The notes beneath the pieces were generated by a model, which did not search any database, was not told the origin of the DNA, and saw only the letters and a list, made by a program, of their open reading frames with translations. From positions 1 to 64,000 of the forward strand of contig NZ_SSMQ01000018.1 of the NCBI RefSeq assembly GCF_005144585.1: a stretch of 64,000 nt of DNA, given 5' to 3'. Positions 42,108-49,235 of the stretch are shown here, in pieces (within the stretch, counting starts at the first letter, position 1; each line of letters opens with the position of its first letter). Made by a program: the position numbers and the translations under genes. The DNA comes from Polyangium fumosum. Its GTDB lineage: Bacteria; Myxococcota_A; Polyangia; Polyangiales; Polyangiaceae.

Positions 42108-44762
42108 GTGCGTACGATCAAACCCGCAGGATTGATCCCGTCCGTCCGGGTCCAGGCGATCGGATTGCCTGGGCGCGGCTGCCTGTCCGTGACCTTCATG
42201 CTGCAATTCGGCGGCGAGGGCGCGGGCCTGCTCGTCAACGATGGAAACCTCGTCACGACGTTCACCGACGAGGGCACGAGCGTCTTCGACCAGGGATTGC
42301 CGAAGGTGCGCGGCGAGGTGCTCTGCGAGGGTTTTGCCGCGGGCCCCGAGCCTGCGATTGCGCGGCAGGTGCGGCTCGCCCTCGGCCGGATCGACAAGAA
42401 GCTCTACGTCGTCGGCGACCGGACGTGGGGCGCGACAGGCCCGTCCGAGCCCGTGCCGTACACGAGAATGCGGATCGCCTGGGAGAACGCGCTCGGCGGC
42501 GAGGGCGACCCGAGAAACTCCGTGGGCAAGGGCAAAAAGCCGATCACGGCGGCCGGCAAGAAGGTGCATCCCTTGCCGAACGTGGAATGGCCGAACCGGC
42601 TCGTCAAATCGCCGGGCGACGAGCCGCCCCCCGCGGGCTTCGGCCCGCTCGACCTGACGTGGGAGCCGCGCTCGAAGCGCGTCGGCAGTTATGGCCAGAA
42701 ATGGCTGAAGACGCGGTATCCGGAGCTGCCCGAGGATTTCGATCCGCTCTTCTTCAACGTGGCGCCCGAGGACCAGTGGATGCCCGGGTATTTCCGCGGC
42801 GACGAGGCGTTCGTCGTGGAGAACATGCACCCCGACAAACCCAAGATCGAGGCGGCCCTCCCGGGCTTCTTGCCGCGGGCGTTCCTCGGGACGCGCAGCG
42901 CGCCTTCGCCCGTCGAGGTGCCGATGCACTGCGATACGGTGTGGATCTTCCCGCACGTCGAGCGCGTCGCGCTGATCTATCGTGGCATTTTCCAGGTCGC
43001 GACGGATGATGAGCTCGAAGTGAACGAGGTGATGGTGGGCCTCGAACGGTTGGGCGAGGCGAAGCCGCGGTCGCATTACGAGGAAGTGCGGCGGCGACGG
43101 CTCGACAAGGAGCGCGGGGCGCTCCACGCGCTCAAGGACAGCGATCTCTTGCCCGAGGGCGTGGGCGTGCTCAAGCCGAGCGGGAGCGACGATACGAAGG
43201 TCCTGCTCGAACGCGAGGGCTCGTTCGAAGAGAACATGCGGCGGCGCGCGGAGCTCGAATTGCAGCGCGCCCACGAGCAGGTCCGCGCCGCGGGCCTCGA
43301 TCCGGGGCCGAGGTTGCCCGAAAAGCTGCCGCCGCGCGAGGAAATGCCCAAGGGCGACGTGCTCGCCTTCATGGAGTCCGTCGACGAGAAGGTCGAGGCT
43401 GCCAAAAAAGAGGGCGAGGCGCTCAAGAAGCAGGCGATGGAGCAGTTCCGGCAATCGTGCAAGGACGCGAAGCTCGATCCGGACGAGGTCCTCGAACGGC
43501 AGAAGCGGCGCTCGCTCGGGCCGCCCAAGTTCAGCGCGCAAAAGGAGCTCGAAACGCTGCGCGGGCTCGCGACCCTCAGCGAGGCGACGGGCGTGCCCAT
43601 GCCGGAGGAGGTCTTTCAGAAGCTCCACGATCCTTCCATCGAGGAGAAGCTCGTCTTCGCCGAACAAAAAGTGAAAGAGGCATATCGGCAATCCGTGCAC
43701 CGGGCGGAGGGCATGCCGCCGCTCGACGAGGAGGACGGGCGGAAGGTCCGCGCCGAGGTGGAGCAAGCGCTGCGGAATGGCGAGAGCCTCGCGGGCTGTG
43801 ATTTTTCGGGCGTGGATCTCTCGGGCATCGATTTCCGGAAGGCCGATCTCTCGGAGTCGTTTTTCGAATCAGCGAACGTGGAGGGGTGTCGGTTCGACGA
43901 GGCGAATCTCCATCGCGCCGTCCTCGCACACGCGCGGGCGAAGGGCGCGATCTTCCGCGGGGCGCGGCTCGAAGAGGCGAACCTCGGTTGCGCGGACCTC
44001 ACGGAGGCCGATTTCTCGGAGAACACGAACGTCACGCGCGTCATCTTTTTTCGGGCGAACCTCACGCGGGCGAACCTCGAAAAGGCGACGCTCGACCGGA
44101 CCGATTTCACGGAGGCGAAGCTCGAAGGGACGAAGCTCGCCGGCTGCAAGGCCGAGGAGCTCATGTTCTCGAAGGTCTCGCTCGCCGGGGCGGACCTCTC
44201 CGGCTCGGTGCTGGAGAAATGCAACTTCCTCGAAGTCGATTGCACGAAGACGAACTTCACGGTGGCGAAGCTCGATCAATCGGTGTTCCTCGACGTGGAG
44301 GGGGACGGGGCGGTCTTCCGGCGCGCGAGCCTCACGAACCTCAGGGTCGTGCGGGTCGAGAAGGGCACGCGGTTCACGAACGCCGATTTTCGTGACGCGG
44401 ACATGACCCGGGCAAATCTACGGGGCGCGCGGCTCGCGGGGAGTACGTTCGTGGCCGCGACCTTGCATACGGCAGATTTCTCGGAGACGGACCTCACGGG
44501 CGCGAAGCTCATGGGTGTACGGGCGCCCGAATCGCGCTTCGAGCGCGCGAACCTCACGAATGCGGATCTGCGCGGGGCCGATCTGCTCTCGGCGATGCTC
44601 GCGCGGGCCACGGTGGCGGGCGCGAATTTCGAGGAGGCGAACCTGTTCCGGGCCGACGGGGCGCGGATGGTGGGCGATACGAAGACGAGCTTCAAGGGCG
44701 CGAATCTGAAGCACTTCCGATATCTGCAAAGCCGAGGGGACGATGGACAAGGCAACGCTTGA
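42108..44762 (+). CDS. DUF2169-pentapeptide repeat fusion, putative T6SS adaptor
   Basis: The product is 884 aa with a GTG start. Residues about 15-345 are a DUF2169 domain (GDRTWGATGPSEPVPYTRMRI, WENALGG, WPNRL, GYFRGDE, VWIFPHVERVALIYRGI), known from type VI secretion loci as an adaptor. A charged linker (about 345-555) is rich in Glu/Arg/Lys. Residues about 560-870 form a pentapeptide-repeat right-handed helix (ADLSE, ANLTRANLEKATL, ADLRGADLLS), a rod about 60 coils of five residues long. The gene lies 25 bp after vgrG and overlaps the next by 20 bp. It probably docks an effector or the tip protein on VgrG. The fusion of adaptor and rod in one chain is notable. Confidence 0.9.
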   Translation: MRTIKPAGLIPSVRVQAIGLPGRGCLSVTFMLQFGGEGAGLLVNDGNLVTTFTDEGTSVFDQGLPKVRGEVLCEGFAAGPEPAIARQVRLALGRIDKKLYVVGDRTWGATGPSEPVPYTRMRIAWENALGGEGDPRNSVGKGKKPITAAGKKVHPLPNVEWPNRLVKSPGDEPPPAGFGPLDLTWEPRSKRVGSYGQKWLKTRYPELPEDFDPLFFNVAPEDQWMPGYFRGDEAFVVENMHPDKPKIEAALPGFLPRAFLGTRSAPSPVEVPMHCDTVWIFPHVERVALIYRGIFQVATDDELEVNEVMVGLERLGEAKPRSHYEEVRRRRLDKERGALHALKDSDLLPEGVGVLKPSGSDDTKVLLEREGSFEENMRRRAELELQRAHEQVRAAGLDPGPRLPEKLPPREEMPKGDVLAFMESVDEKVEAAKKEGEALKKQAMEQFRQSCKDAKLDPDEVLERQKRRSLGPPKFSAQKELETLRGLATLSEATGVPMPEEVFQKLHDPSIEEKLVFAEQKVKEAYRQSVHRAEGMPPLDEEDGRKVRAEVEQALRNGESLAGCDFSGVDLSGIDFRKADLSESFFESANVEGCRFDEANLHRAVLAHARAKGAIFRGARLEEANLGCADLTEADFSENTNVTRVIFFRANLTRANLEKATLDRTDFTEAKLEGTKLAGCKAEELMFSKVSLAGADLSGSVLEKCNFLEVDCTKTNFTVAKLDQSVFLDVEGDGAVFRRASLTNLRVVRVEKGTRFTNADFRDADMTRANLRGARLAGSTFVAATLHTADFSETDLTGAKLMGVRAPESRFERANLTNADLRGADLLSAMLARATVAGANFEEANLFRADGARMVGDTKTSFKGANLKHFRYLQSRGDDGQGNA

Positions 44763-45825
44763 GAACCTCGTCCGCAGCGGCGAACTCTTCGACGGCGCGG
44801 ACCTCGGCGGCAAGGACCTCGCGGGCGCGGACCTGCGCGGCGCGGTCTTCGCGAATACGTCGTTCCGCGGCGCGAACCTCGCGGGCGCGAACCTGCGCGA
44901 GGCGACGTTCACGCAATGCGATTTCGCGAACGCGGTGCTCGAAGGGGCGACGTGGAGGCATGCGACCGTGATGAACACGCGGTTCGTCATGGCAAAACTT
45001 GGCGGGGCCGAGTTCGTCAACGTGACGGCGAACGGGTGTGATTTCACGGCGGCCGAGCTCGGGTCGGCGTCGCTCTTGCTCGCGAATTTCTCGAAGAGCT
45101 GCTTCGACGAGGCGACGCTCGCGGGGGCGAACCTGGAGCGCGCGTCGCTGCTCGAATCGAGCTTCAAGGGCGCGAGCCTCGCGGGCGCGAATCTCAAGCG
45201 CACGGCCCTCTTCCGCGCGGACCTCGTGGGCGTGACGCTCGCGGGCGCACGGCTCGAAATGACGGTGCTGACCGAGGCGAAGCTCGCCGGGCACTCGTTC
45301 GCGGGCGTGGATCTGCATCTGACGCAGCTCAATGACGCGAACCTCGAAGGGTGCAATTTCGAGAAGGCAAAGATCACGCAGGTCAATTTCAAGGGCGCAA
45401 ACCTGAAGGGTGCAAAGCTCACGCGGGCGGACGCGAAGAATGCGATCTTTTTCGAGGCGCGGCTCGAAGGGGTCGACGCGCGCGGGGCGAACCTGAAAGA
45501 GGCGCTCTTTCCGAAGGTGATCGCGCCGGCCGTGCCTTTTGATGACGCGATCCTGGAGATGTCGATCTGGCACGAGGCAAAGGCCCCGGGCGCGAGCTTC
45601 AAGAATTGCGATCTCACGTATGCGGATTTTTCGCACGCGTCGATCGAGGGGGCGGATTTCTCGGGCGCGAAGATGTACAGGACGAGGCTCCACCGGGTGA
45701 AGGACGGGGGCGCGCGGTATCCGCTGGGACGGGCGGGCGCGCTCGGCGACGACGCCGACCTGGCGGAAGCGGAAGTTTGGCGAGACAAGCACCAGCGGAT
45801 CTGGAAAGGAGACGGCGATGCATAA
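44743..45825 (+). CDS. Pentapeptide-repeat protein
   Basis: The product is 360 aa, nearly all A(D/N)LXX pentapeptides (ADLGGKDLAGADLRGAVF, ANLERASLLESSFKGASL), forming a square beta-helix. It ends in a short non-repeat region (GGARYPLGRAG, KHQRIWKGDGDA). It starts inside the end of the DUF2169 fusion gene (20 bp overlap) and its 3' end overlaps the DUF3540 gene by 8 bp, so it is translated with the island. It may be a split second half of a longer rod or an independent partner of it. Pentapeptide proteins can mimic DNA, but the T6SS context argues against a gyrase inhibitor. Confidence 0.88.
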   Translation: MDKATLENLVRSGELFDGADLGGKDLAGADLRGAVFANTSFRGANLAGANLREATFTQCDFANAVLEGATWRHATVMNTRFVMAKLGGAEFVNVTANGCDFTAAELGSASLLLANFSKSCFDEATLAGANLERASLLESSFKGASLAGANLKRTALFRADLVGVTLAGARLEMTVLTEAKLAGHSFAGVDLHLTQLNDANLEGCNFEKAKITQVNFKGANLKGAKLTRADAKNAIFFEARLEGVDARGANLKEALFPKVIAPAVPFDDAILEMSIWHEAKAPGASFKNCDLTYADFSHASIEGADFSGAKMYRTRLHRVKDGGARYPLGRAGALGDDADLAEAEVWRDKHQRIWKGDGDA

Positions 45826-46468
45826 CGCGGCGCGGAAGCTCGCGGCGAAGACCGTGTGGCAGGAGTTCGGCGAGGTCGTTTCGGCGGGTCCGGAAGGGTT
45901 TTCCGTGCGCACGGCGCTCGCCGAAGTGAACGCGAAGCGCGCCGCGAGTTGTCTCGTCGCGCCGGCCCCGGGGGACCGCGTCCTCGTGGCGACCGAGGAG
46001 GAGGGCGATTCGTTCGTGCTGGCAGTGCTGGAGCGGAAAGAATCGCAGAAGACGACGATCGCCGTGGAGGGGGATCTCGAACTGCGCACGCCGAGCGGGA
46101 AGGTGGAAATCGCGGCGCAGGAGGGCGTCGACGTGGTGGCCGCGGCGCCCGTGAACGTGACGGGCTCCGAGGTGACCGTGAAGGCGCTGCGGGCGCGTTT
46201 GTCGGCGGAGTGGATCGACGTGGTGGGCGCCGCGGTGAAGGCGGAGCTCGGCAAGGTGAAGATGCTGGCGTCGACGTTCGACGCGACGCTCGATCGATTC
46301 AGCCAGCGGGTGAAGCGCTCGTACCGGACGGTCGAGGAGATCGATCAGGTGCGTGCGCAGCACATCGACTGGGCAGCGCAGGGCAATGCGCACCTCCGGG
46401 GCGAAAACACGCTCGTGACGGCGACGGACCTCGTGAAGGTGAACGCCGATCAGGTGCATCTCGGCTGA
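45818..46468 (+). CDS. DUF3540 domain protein of the VgrG island
   Basis: The product is 216 aa. The N-terminal half is an OB-like/beta region (WQEFGEVVSAGPEGFSVRTAL, CLVAPAPGDRVLVATEEEG). The middle is beta-helical like the VgrG spike (LELRTPSGKVEIAAQEGVDVVAAAPVNVTGSEVTVKA), and a helix (FSQRVKRSYRTVEEIDQVRA) precedes the end. This fits DUF3540, which occurs beside DUF2169, pentapeptide and DUF4150 genes in type VI loci. It overlaps the upstream gene by 8 bp. Its role is unknown; structurally it could stack on the VgrG tip as a spike extension. Confidence 0.85.
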   Translation: MHNAARKLAAKTVWQEFGEVVSAGPEGFSVRTALAEVNAKRAASCLVAPAPGDRVLVATEEEGDSFVLAVLERKESQKTTIAVEGDLELRTPSGKVEIAAQEGVDVVAAAPVNVTGSEVTVKALRARLSAEWIDVVGAAVKAELGKVKMLASTFDATLDRFSQRVKRSYRTVEEIDQVRAQHIDWAAQGNAHLRGENTLVTATDLVKVNADQVHLG

Positions 46469-46485
46469 AAAGGAGGGCTAGTCCG

Positions 46486-46887
46486 ATGTTCGTCAATACG
46501 CAGATGATGGGCATGAACATGGGCTTCCCGGACGTGTGCCTCACGCCCGTGCCGCCCGCGCCGGCCCCGGTGCCGATTCCTTATCCGAACATGGGATTCG
46601 GGCCGATGGCCTGTCCGCCGGTGTGGAACGTGCTCACGATGTGCACACCGACGCACAACATGGCGACGCCGATCACGATGAGCGTGGGCGATAACCCCGG
46701 AATCGCGACGGGCGTGGCGTCGGGGATGGTGATGGGGCCGGTGCGTCACGTGACCGGGTCGTTCACCGTGCTCGTCGGCGGAATGCCCGTCACGAAGATG
46801 ACGAGCATGTCGATCCAAAACAGCACGAATTGCCCCGGCATGCGGATCGTGCCGAGCCAGCCGACGGTGCTGAGCCTCGGGCCCTGA
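46486..46887 (+). CDS. PAAR-like DUF4150 tip protein
   Basis: The product is 133 aa, Met/Pro/Gly-rich, beginning MFVNTQMMGMNMGFPDVC. The sequence FPDVCLTPVPPAPAPVPIPYPN and later MVMGPVRHVTGSFTVLVGGMPVTKMTS, CPGMRIVPSQPTVL match DUF4150/PAAR_4, which forms the sharp cone on the VgrG spike and binds a metal. Cys/His residues (Cys18, Cys43, and later HN and CPG) are candidates for the metal site. It has no toxin extension, so any cargo must be on a separate chain. AGGAGG lies 9-10 nt before the ATG. It is the last gene of the island. Confidence 0.85.
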   Translation: MFVNTQMMGMNMGFPDVCLTPVPPAPAPVPIPYPNMGFGPMACPPVWNVLTMCTPTHNMATPITMSVGDNPGIATGVASGMVMGPVRHVTGSFTVLVGGMPVTKMTSMSIQNSTNCPGMRIVPSQPTVLSLGP

Positions 46888-46906
46888 AAGACGCGGAGTG
46901 CTGCGC

Positions 46907-47377
46907 TCACGCGGGCGCGACGTGCATCCGATCCTTCGGGCTCACCTTCACGTTCACGTATTTGCCAGGGATGAGGCGCAGGCCGTCGTACGGGCCCATG
47001 AGCCACCGAATGGAGACGTCGTACGGCGGCTGGCCGGGCAGGTGCACGCGCAGGCCGACCTTGCAGACGACCTGCTGGCGATCGACGACCTCGCCCGTGT
47101 GATCGACGCGGAGGACCTCGGCCTGCGCGTCGAGGCCGTTCTTGGCGAGCCAGCGGGCGCCGAGCTCGCGGACGAGGAAACGCGCGCCGACGACCGTGAG
47201 GATGAGGCCCATGGGCAGGACGATGGGCTCGATCGTGAGGCCCCGCGGCGTGCCGTTCCAGAAGAAGAGGAGCTGCGCGAGGCCGGCGAGGAGGAGGAGC
47301 ACACCGAGGCCCGTGAAAACAGCGCCGAGGACGAGCTGCGTCGTCCTGCCAGGATTCGGCGGAGTGGGAAGGTCCAC
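46907..47377 (-). CDS. DUF3592-like membrane protein
   Basis: The product is 156 aa with two membrane helices near the N-terminus (LVLGAVFTGLGVLLLLAGLAQLLFF, LPMGLILTVVGARFLV), then a soluble beta-rich domain (AQAEVLRVDHTGEVVDRQQVVCKVGLRVHLPG, PPYDVSIRW, RLIPGKYVNVKVSPKDRMHV). The pattern fits DUF3592-type proteins. GTG at 47377 was taken as start; GTG at 47419 is an alternative that would leave only 18 bp to the divergent neighbour. It is convergent with the T6SS tip gene (19 bp). An immunity role for the VgrG island is conceivable because it is a small membrane protein next to it, but there is no direct sign. Confidence 0.65.
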   Translation of the reverse strand: MDLPTPPNPGRTTQLVLGAVFTGLGVLLLLAGLAQLLFFWNGTPRGLTIEPIVLPMGLILTVVGARFLVRELGARWLAKNGLDAQAEVLRVDHTGEVVDRQQVVCKVGLRVHLPGQPPYDVSIRWLMGPYDGLRLIPGKYVNVKVSPKDRMHVAPA

Positions 47378-47437
47378 GGGCGAGACTGTATCAGGACCAT
47401 GGCCGGCGCCGCTAGCCACGTGTATAGTCGGCGAGCG

Positions 47438-47887
47438 ATGAAGGAGCAGAACCGCTTCCGGATCGAGCGCATGGCGGCGCGGTATGCGACGCGGCAAAAA
47501 GAAAAGTCCGAGGCGGACGGAGCCCGATTCCTTCGCGAATTCGATGAGGCGCGCGAGCGCGTGATCCGGCCGGCGATGCTGGACGTGCAAAAGGAGCTCG
47601 AGCGCGCCGGGCATTCACCGTGGATCGCCGTCGACGAGGCCGCCGAAAAGCCGAGCATGGAGTTATGCCTCGGTCTCTCGGGCGTGCCGAAGACGCGCGG
47701 GACGAATCTCGTGGGTTTCTGCGTGATCCACTGGCGCGACTTCCCGGAGGTGCTCGCGTACCTCGTGGTCGCGCCGCCGCCGATGGATCTGCTGCGTTTC
47801 GCGGCGCCGAAGGAGATCACGCACGAGTACGTGGAGCAGATGCTCGTCGACGCGGTCGAGCACATCTTCGCGTGTCGCTCGATTTAG
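47438..47887 (+). CDS. Hypothetical protein
   Basis: The product is 149 aa and cytoplasmic, starting MKEQNRFRIERMAARYATRQKEKSE with a charged helix. The central part (PAMLDVQKELERAGHSPWIAVDEAAEKPSMELCLGL) and C-terminus (FCVIHWRDFPEVLAYLVVAPPPMDL, THEYVEQMLVDAVEHIF) look like a compact alpha/beta domain. I recognise no family. TATAGT at 47423-47428, just before the start, may be a -10 box, implying a very short leader. It is divergent from the membrane protein and 43 bp upstream of the LD-carboxypeptidase gene on the same strand. Confidence 0.6.
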   Translation: MKEQNRFRIERMAARYATRQKEKSEADGARFLREFDEARERVIRPAMLDVQKELERAGHSPWIAVDEAAEKPSMELCLGLSGVPKTRGTNLVGFCVIHWRDFPEVLAYLVVAPPPMDLLRFAAPKEITHEYVEQMLVDAVEHIFACRSI

Positions 47888-47930
47888 CATTTGGCTTGGC
47901 CGCACAATCGAGCCGGCGCATGATGCGCTC

Positions 47931-48803
47931 GTGCTGAAACGAAACGCGACCGTCGCCGTCGTCGCCCCCGCAGGCATCCCGCAGCTCGCCGGCGTCGCAG
48001 CCGGCGCGTCGCTCGTGAAGAGCTGGGGCTACGAGGTCCTTCTCGCTCCGAATCTGGAAAAACAACACCATTTCACCGCGGGCACGGCCGAGGTGCGGAC
48101 GCAGGATCTCCTGTGGGCGCTGACGGCCGAGGGAATCGACGCGGTGTGGCTCGCGCGAGGCGGCTACGGGTGCGTGCATTGCCTGCCGAGCCTGCCCGAG
48201 GGGCTCGACGGGCGGCCGGTGATCGGCTGCTCGGACGCGACAGCGCTTTTTGCGGCGCTCGTGAAGTCGCGCGGGGGCCACCTCGTGCACGGGCCGATGC
48301 TGGAGACGATCGCGACGAAGGTGGACGACGCGACACGCGTGCGAATCCGGGCCATGCTGGAAGGCAATGAGGTCGCGCCCATTGCGGCGCAGCATTTCGC
48401 GGGGCCGAAGGAAGAGGTGCGCGGGCGGGTCGTCGGGGGAAACCTGTGCGTGCTCGCGAGCCTGGCCGGGACGCCGTGGGCGCTCGACGCGCGGGGGGCG
48501 ATCGTGGTGCTGGAAGAGGTGACGGAGGTGCCCTACCGGATCGATCGGCTGATCATGCAGCTCCGCCTGAGCGGGGCGCTCGACGGGGCGGTGGGGATCG
48601 CGCTCGGCGATTTCGTGAAATGCGACCCGCCGGAGGGCGCGCGTTACGAGCTCACGGACGTGTTGCGCGAGGCGCTCGAGCCGCTGGGGCTGCCCGTATG
48701 GTCCCGGCTGACGCTCGGCCATGACAAACGCAATCTGGCGTTTTGCGTCGGCGCGGAAGGGACGCTCGGGCCGGGCGGGCTGTCGCAAGCGCGACCGGTC
48801 TGA
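47931..48803 (+). CDS. LD-carboxypeptidase (peptidase family S66)
   Basis: The product is 290 aa, matching LdcA/MccF proteins. The N-terminal ATVAVVAPAGIP and ARGGYGC are typical. The catalytic serine is in VIGCSDATAL (Ser101), the glutamate in VVLEEVTEVPYRIDR (about 195) and the histidine in TLGHDKRN (about 264). LdcA removes the terminal D-Ala from muropeptide tetrapeptides during cell-wall recycling; MccF relatives cleave microcin C-type antibiotics. It acts in the cytoplasm and has no signal peptide. The start is a GTG; upstream ATGs are out of frame. It may be co-transcribed with the hypothetical gene before it. Confidence 0.88.
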   Translation: MLKRNATVAVVAPAGIPQLAGVAAGASLVKSWGYEVLLAPNLEKQHHFTAGTAEVRTQDLLWALTAEGIDAVWLARGGYGCVHCLPSLPEGLDGRPVIGCSDATALFAALVKSRGGHLVHGPMLETIATKVDDATRVRIRAMLEGNEVAPIAAQHFAGPKEEVRGRVVGGNLCVLASLAGTPWALDARGAIVVLEEVTEVPYRIDRLIMQLRLSGALDGAVGIALGDFVKCDPPEGARYELTDVLREALEPLGLPVWSRLTLGHDKRNLAFCVGAEGTLGPGGLSQARPV

Positions 48804-48835
48804 ACCCCGGGTCGACTGTGAGATCCGAAGCCACA

Positions 48836-48868
48836 AAAGCAAAAGGGCCGACCCATTCGAGTCGGCCC
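48836..48868 (-). terminator. Rho-independent terminator after initiator tRNA copy 2
   Basis: Minus strand: GGGCCGAC/GTCGGCCC stem (arms 48861-48868 and 48845-48852, 8-nt loop) followed by TTTTGCTTTT. It lies 22 nt past the tRNA end. On the plus strand the same hairpin could also serve the LD-carboxypeptidase gene, although the T-run is weaker. Confidence 0.8.
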
Positions 48869-48890
48869 CTTGCTTTCCGGTTTTCGGACT

Positions 48891-48967
<77 letters not shown>

Positions 48968-48983
48968 TCATTGTGTTTCCTCT

Positions 48984-49030
48984 ACAAAACAACTGAGCGT
49001 GGAGGACAGCGACTACGGCTGTCCCCACGC
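48984..49030 (-). terminator. Hairpin terminator between the two initiator tRNA genes
   Basis: Minus strand: GCGTGG/CCACGC and GGACAGC/GCTGTCC arms (49018-49030 and 48997-49010, one bulge, 7-nt loop), then GTTGTTTTG. It would end transcription of the upstream tRNA copy before the second. Confidence 0.7.
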
Positions 49031-49035
49031 TCCGC

Positions 49036-49112
<77 letters not shown>

Positions 49113-49148
49113 TCATGTTCGCCAAACGAAGCGGCGACGACGGGTCGG

Positions 49149-49176
49149 AACCTACTCCTGTCCGTGCAGGAGTCAA
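49149..49176 (-). promoter_or_regulatory. Sigma-70 promoter for initiator tRNA copy 1
   Basis: Minus strand TTGACT (49171-49176), 16-bp spacer, TAGGTT (49149-49154). The -10 form TAGGxx resembles the one in the repeated module at 28394-28399. Confidence 0.6.
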
Positions 49177-49235
49177 GCCCCTCGTGACCGTTCGATCACG
49201 CTTCGCGCGGGAAGGCCGTTTTTCCGGGGTCCCCG

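Noticed and set aside
44743-45825. Gyrase-inhibiting Qnr/MfpA-type pentapeptide protein
   Set aside because: It overlaps and continues a T6SS island on both sides, and the repeats resemble the adaptor rod rather than Qnr.
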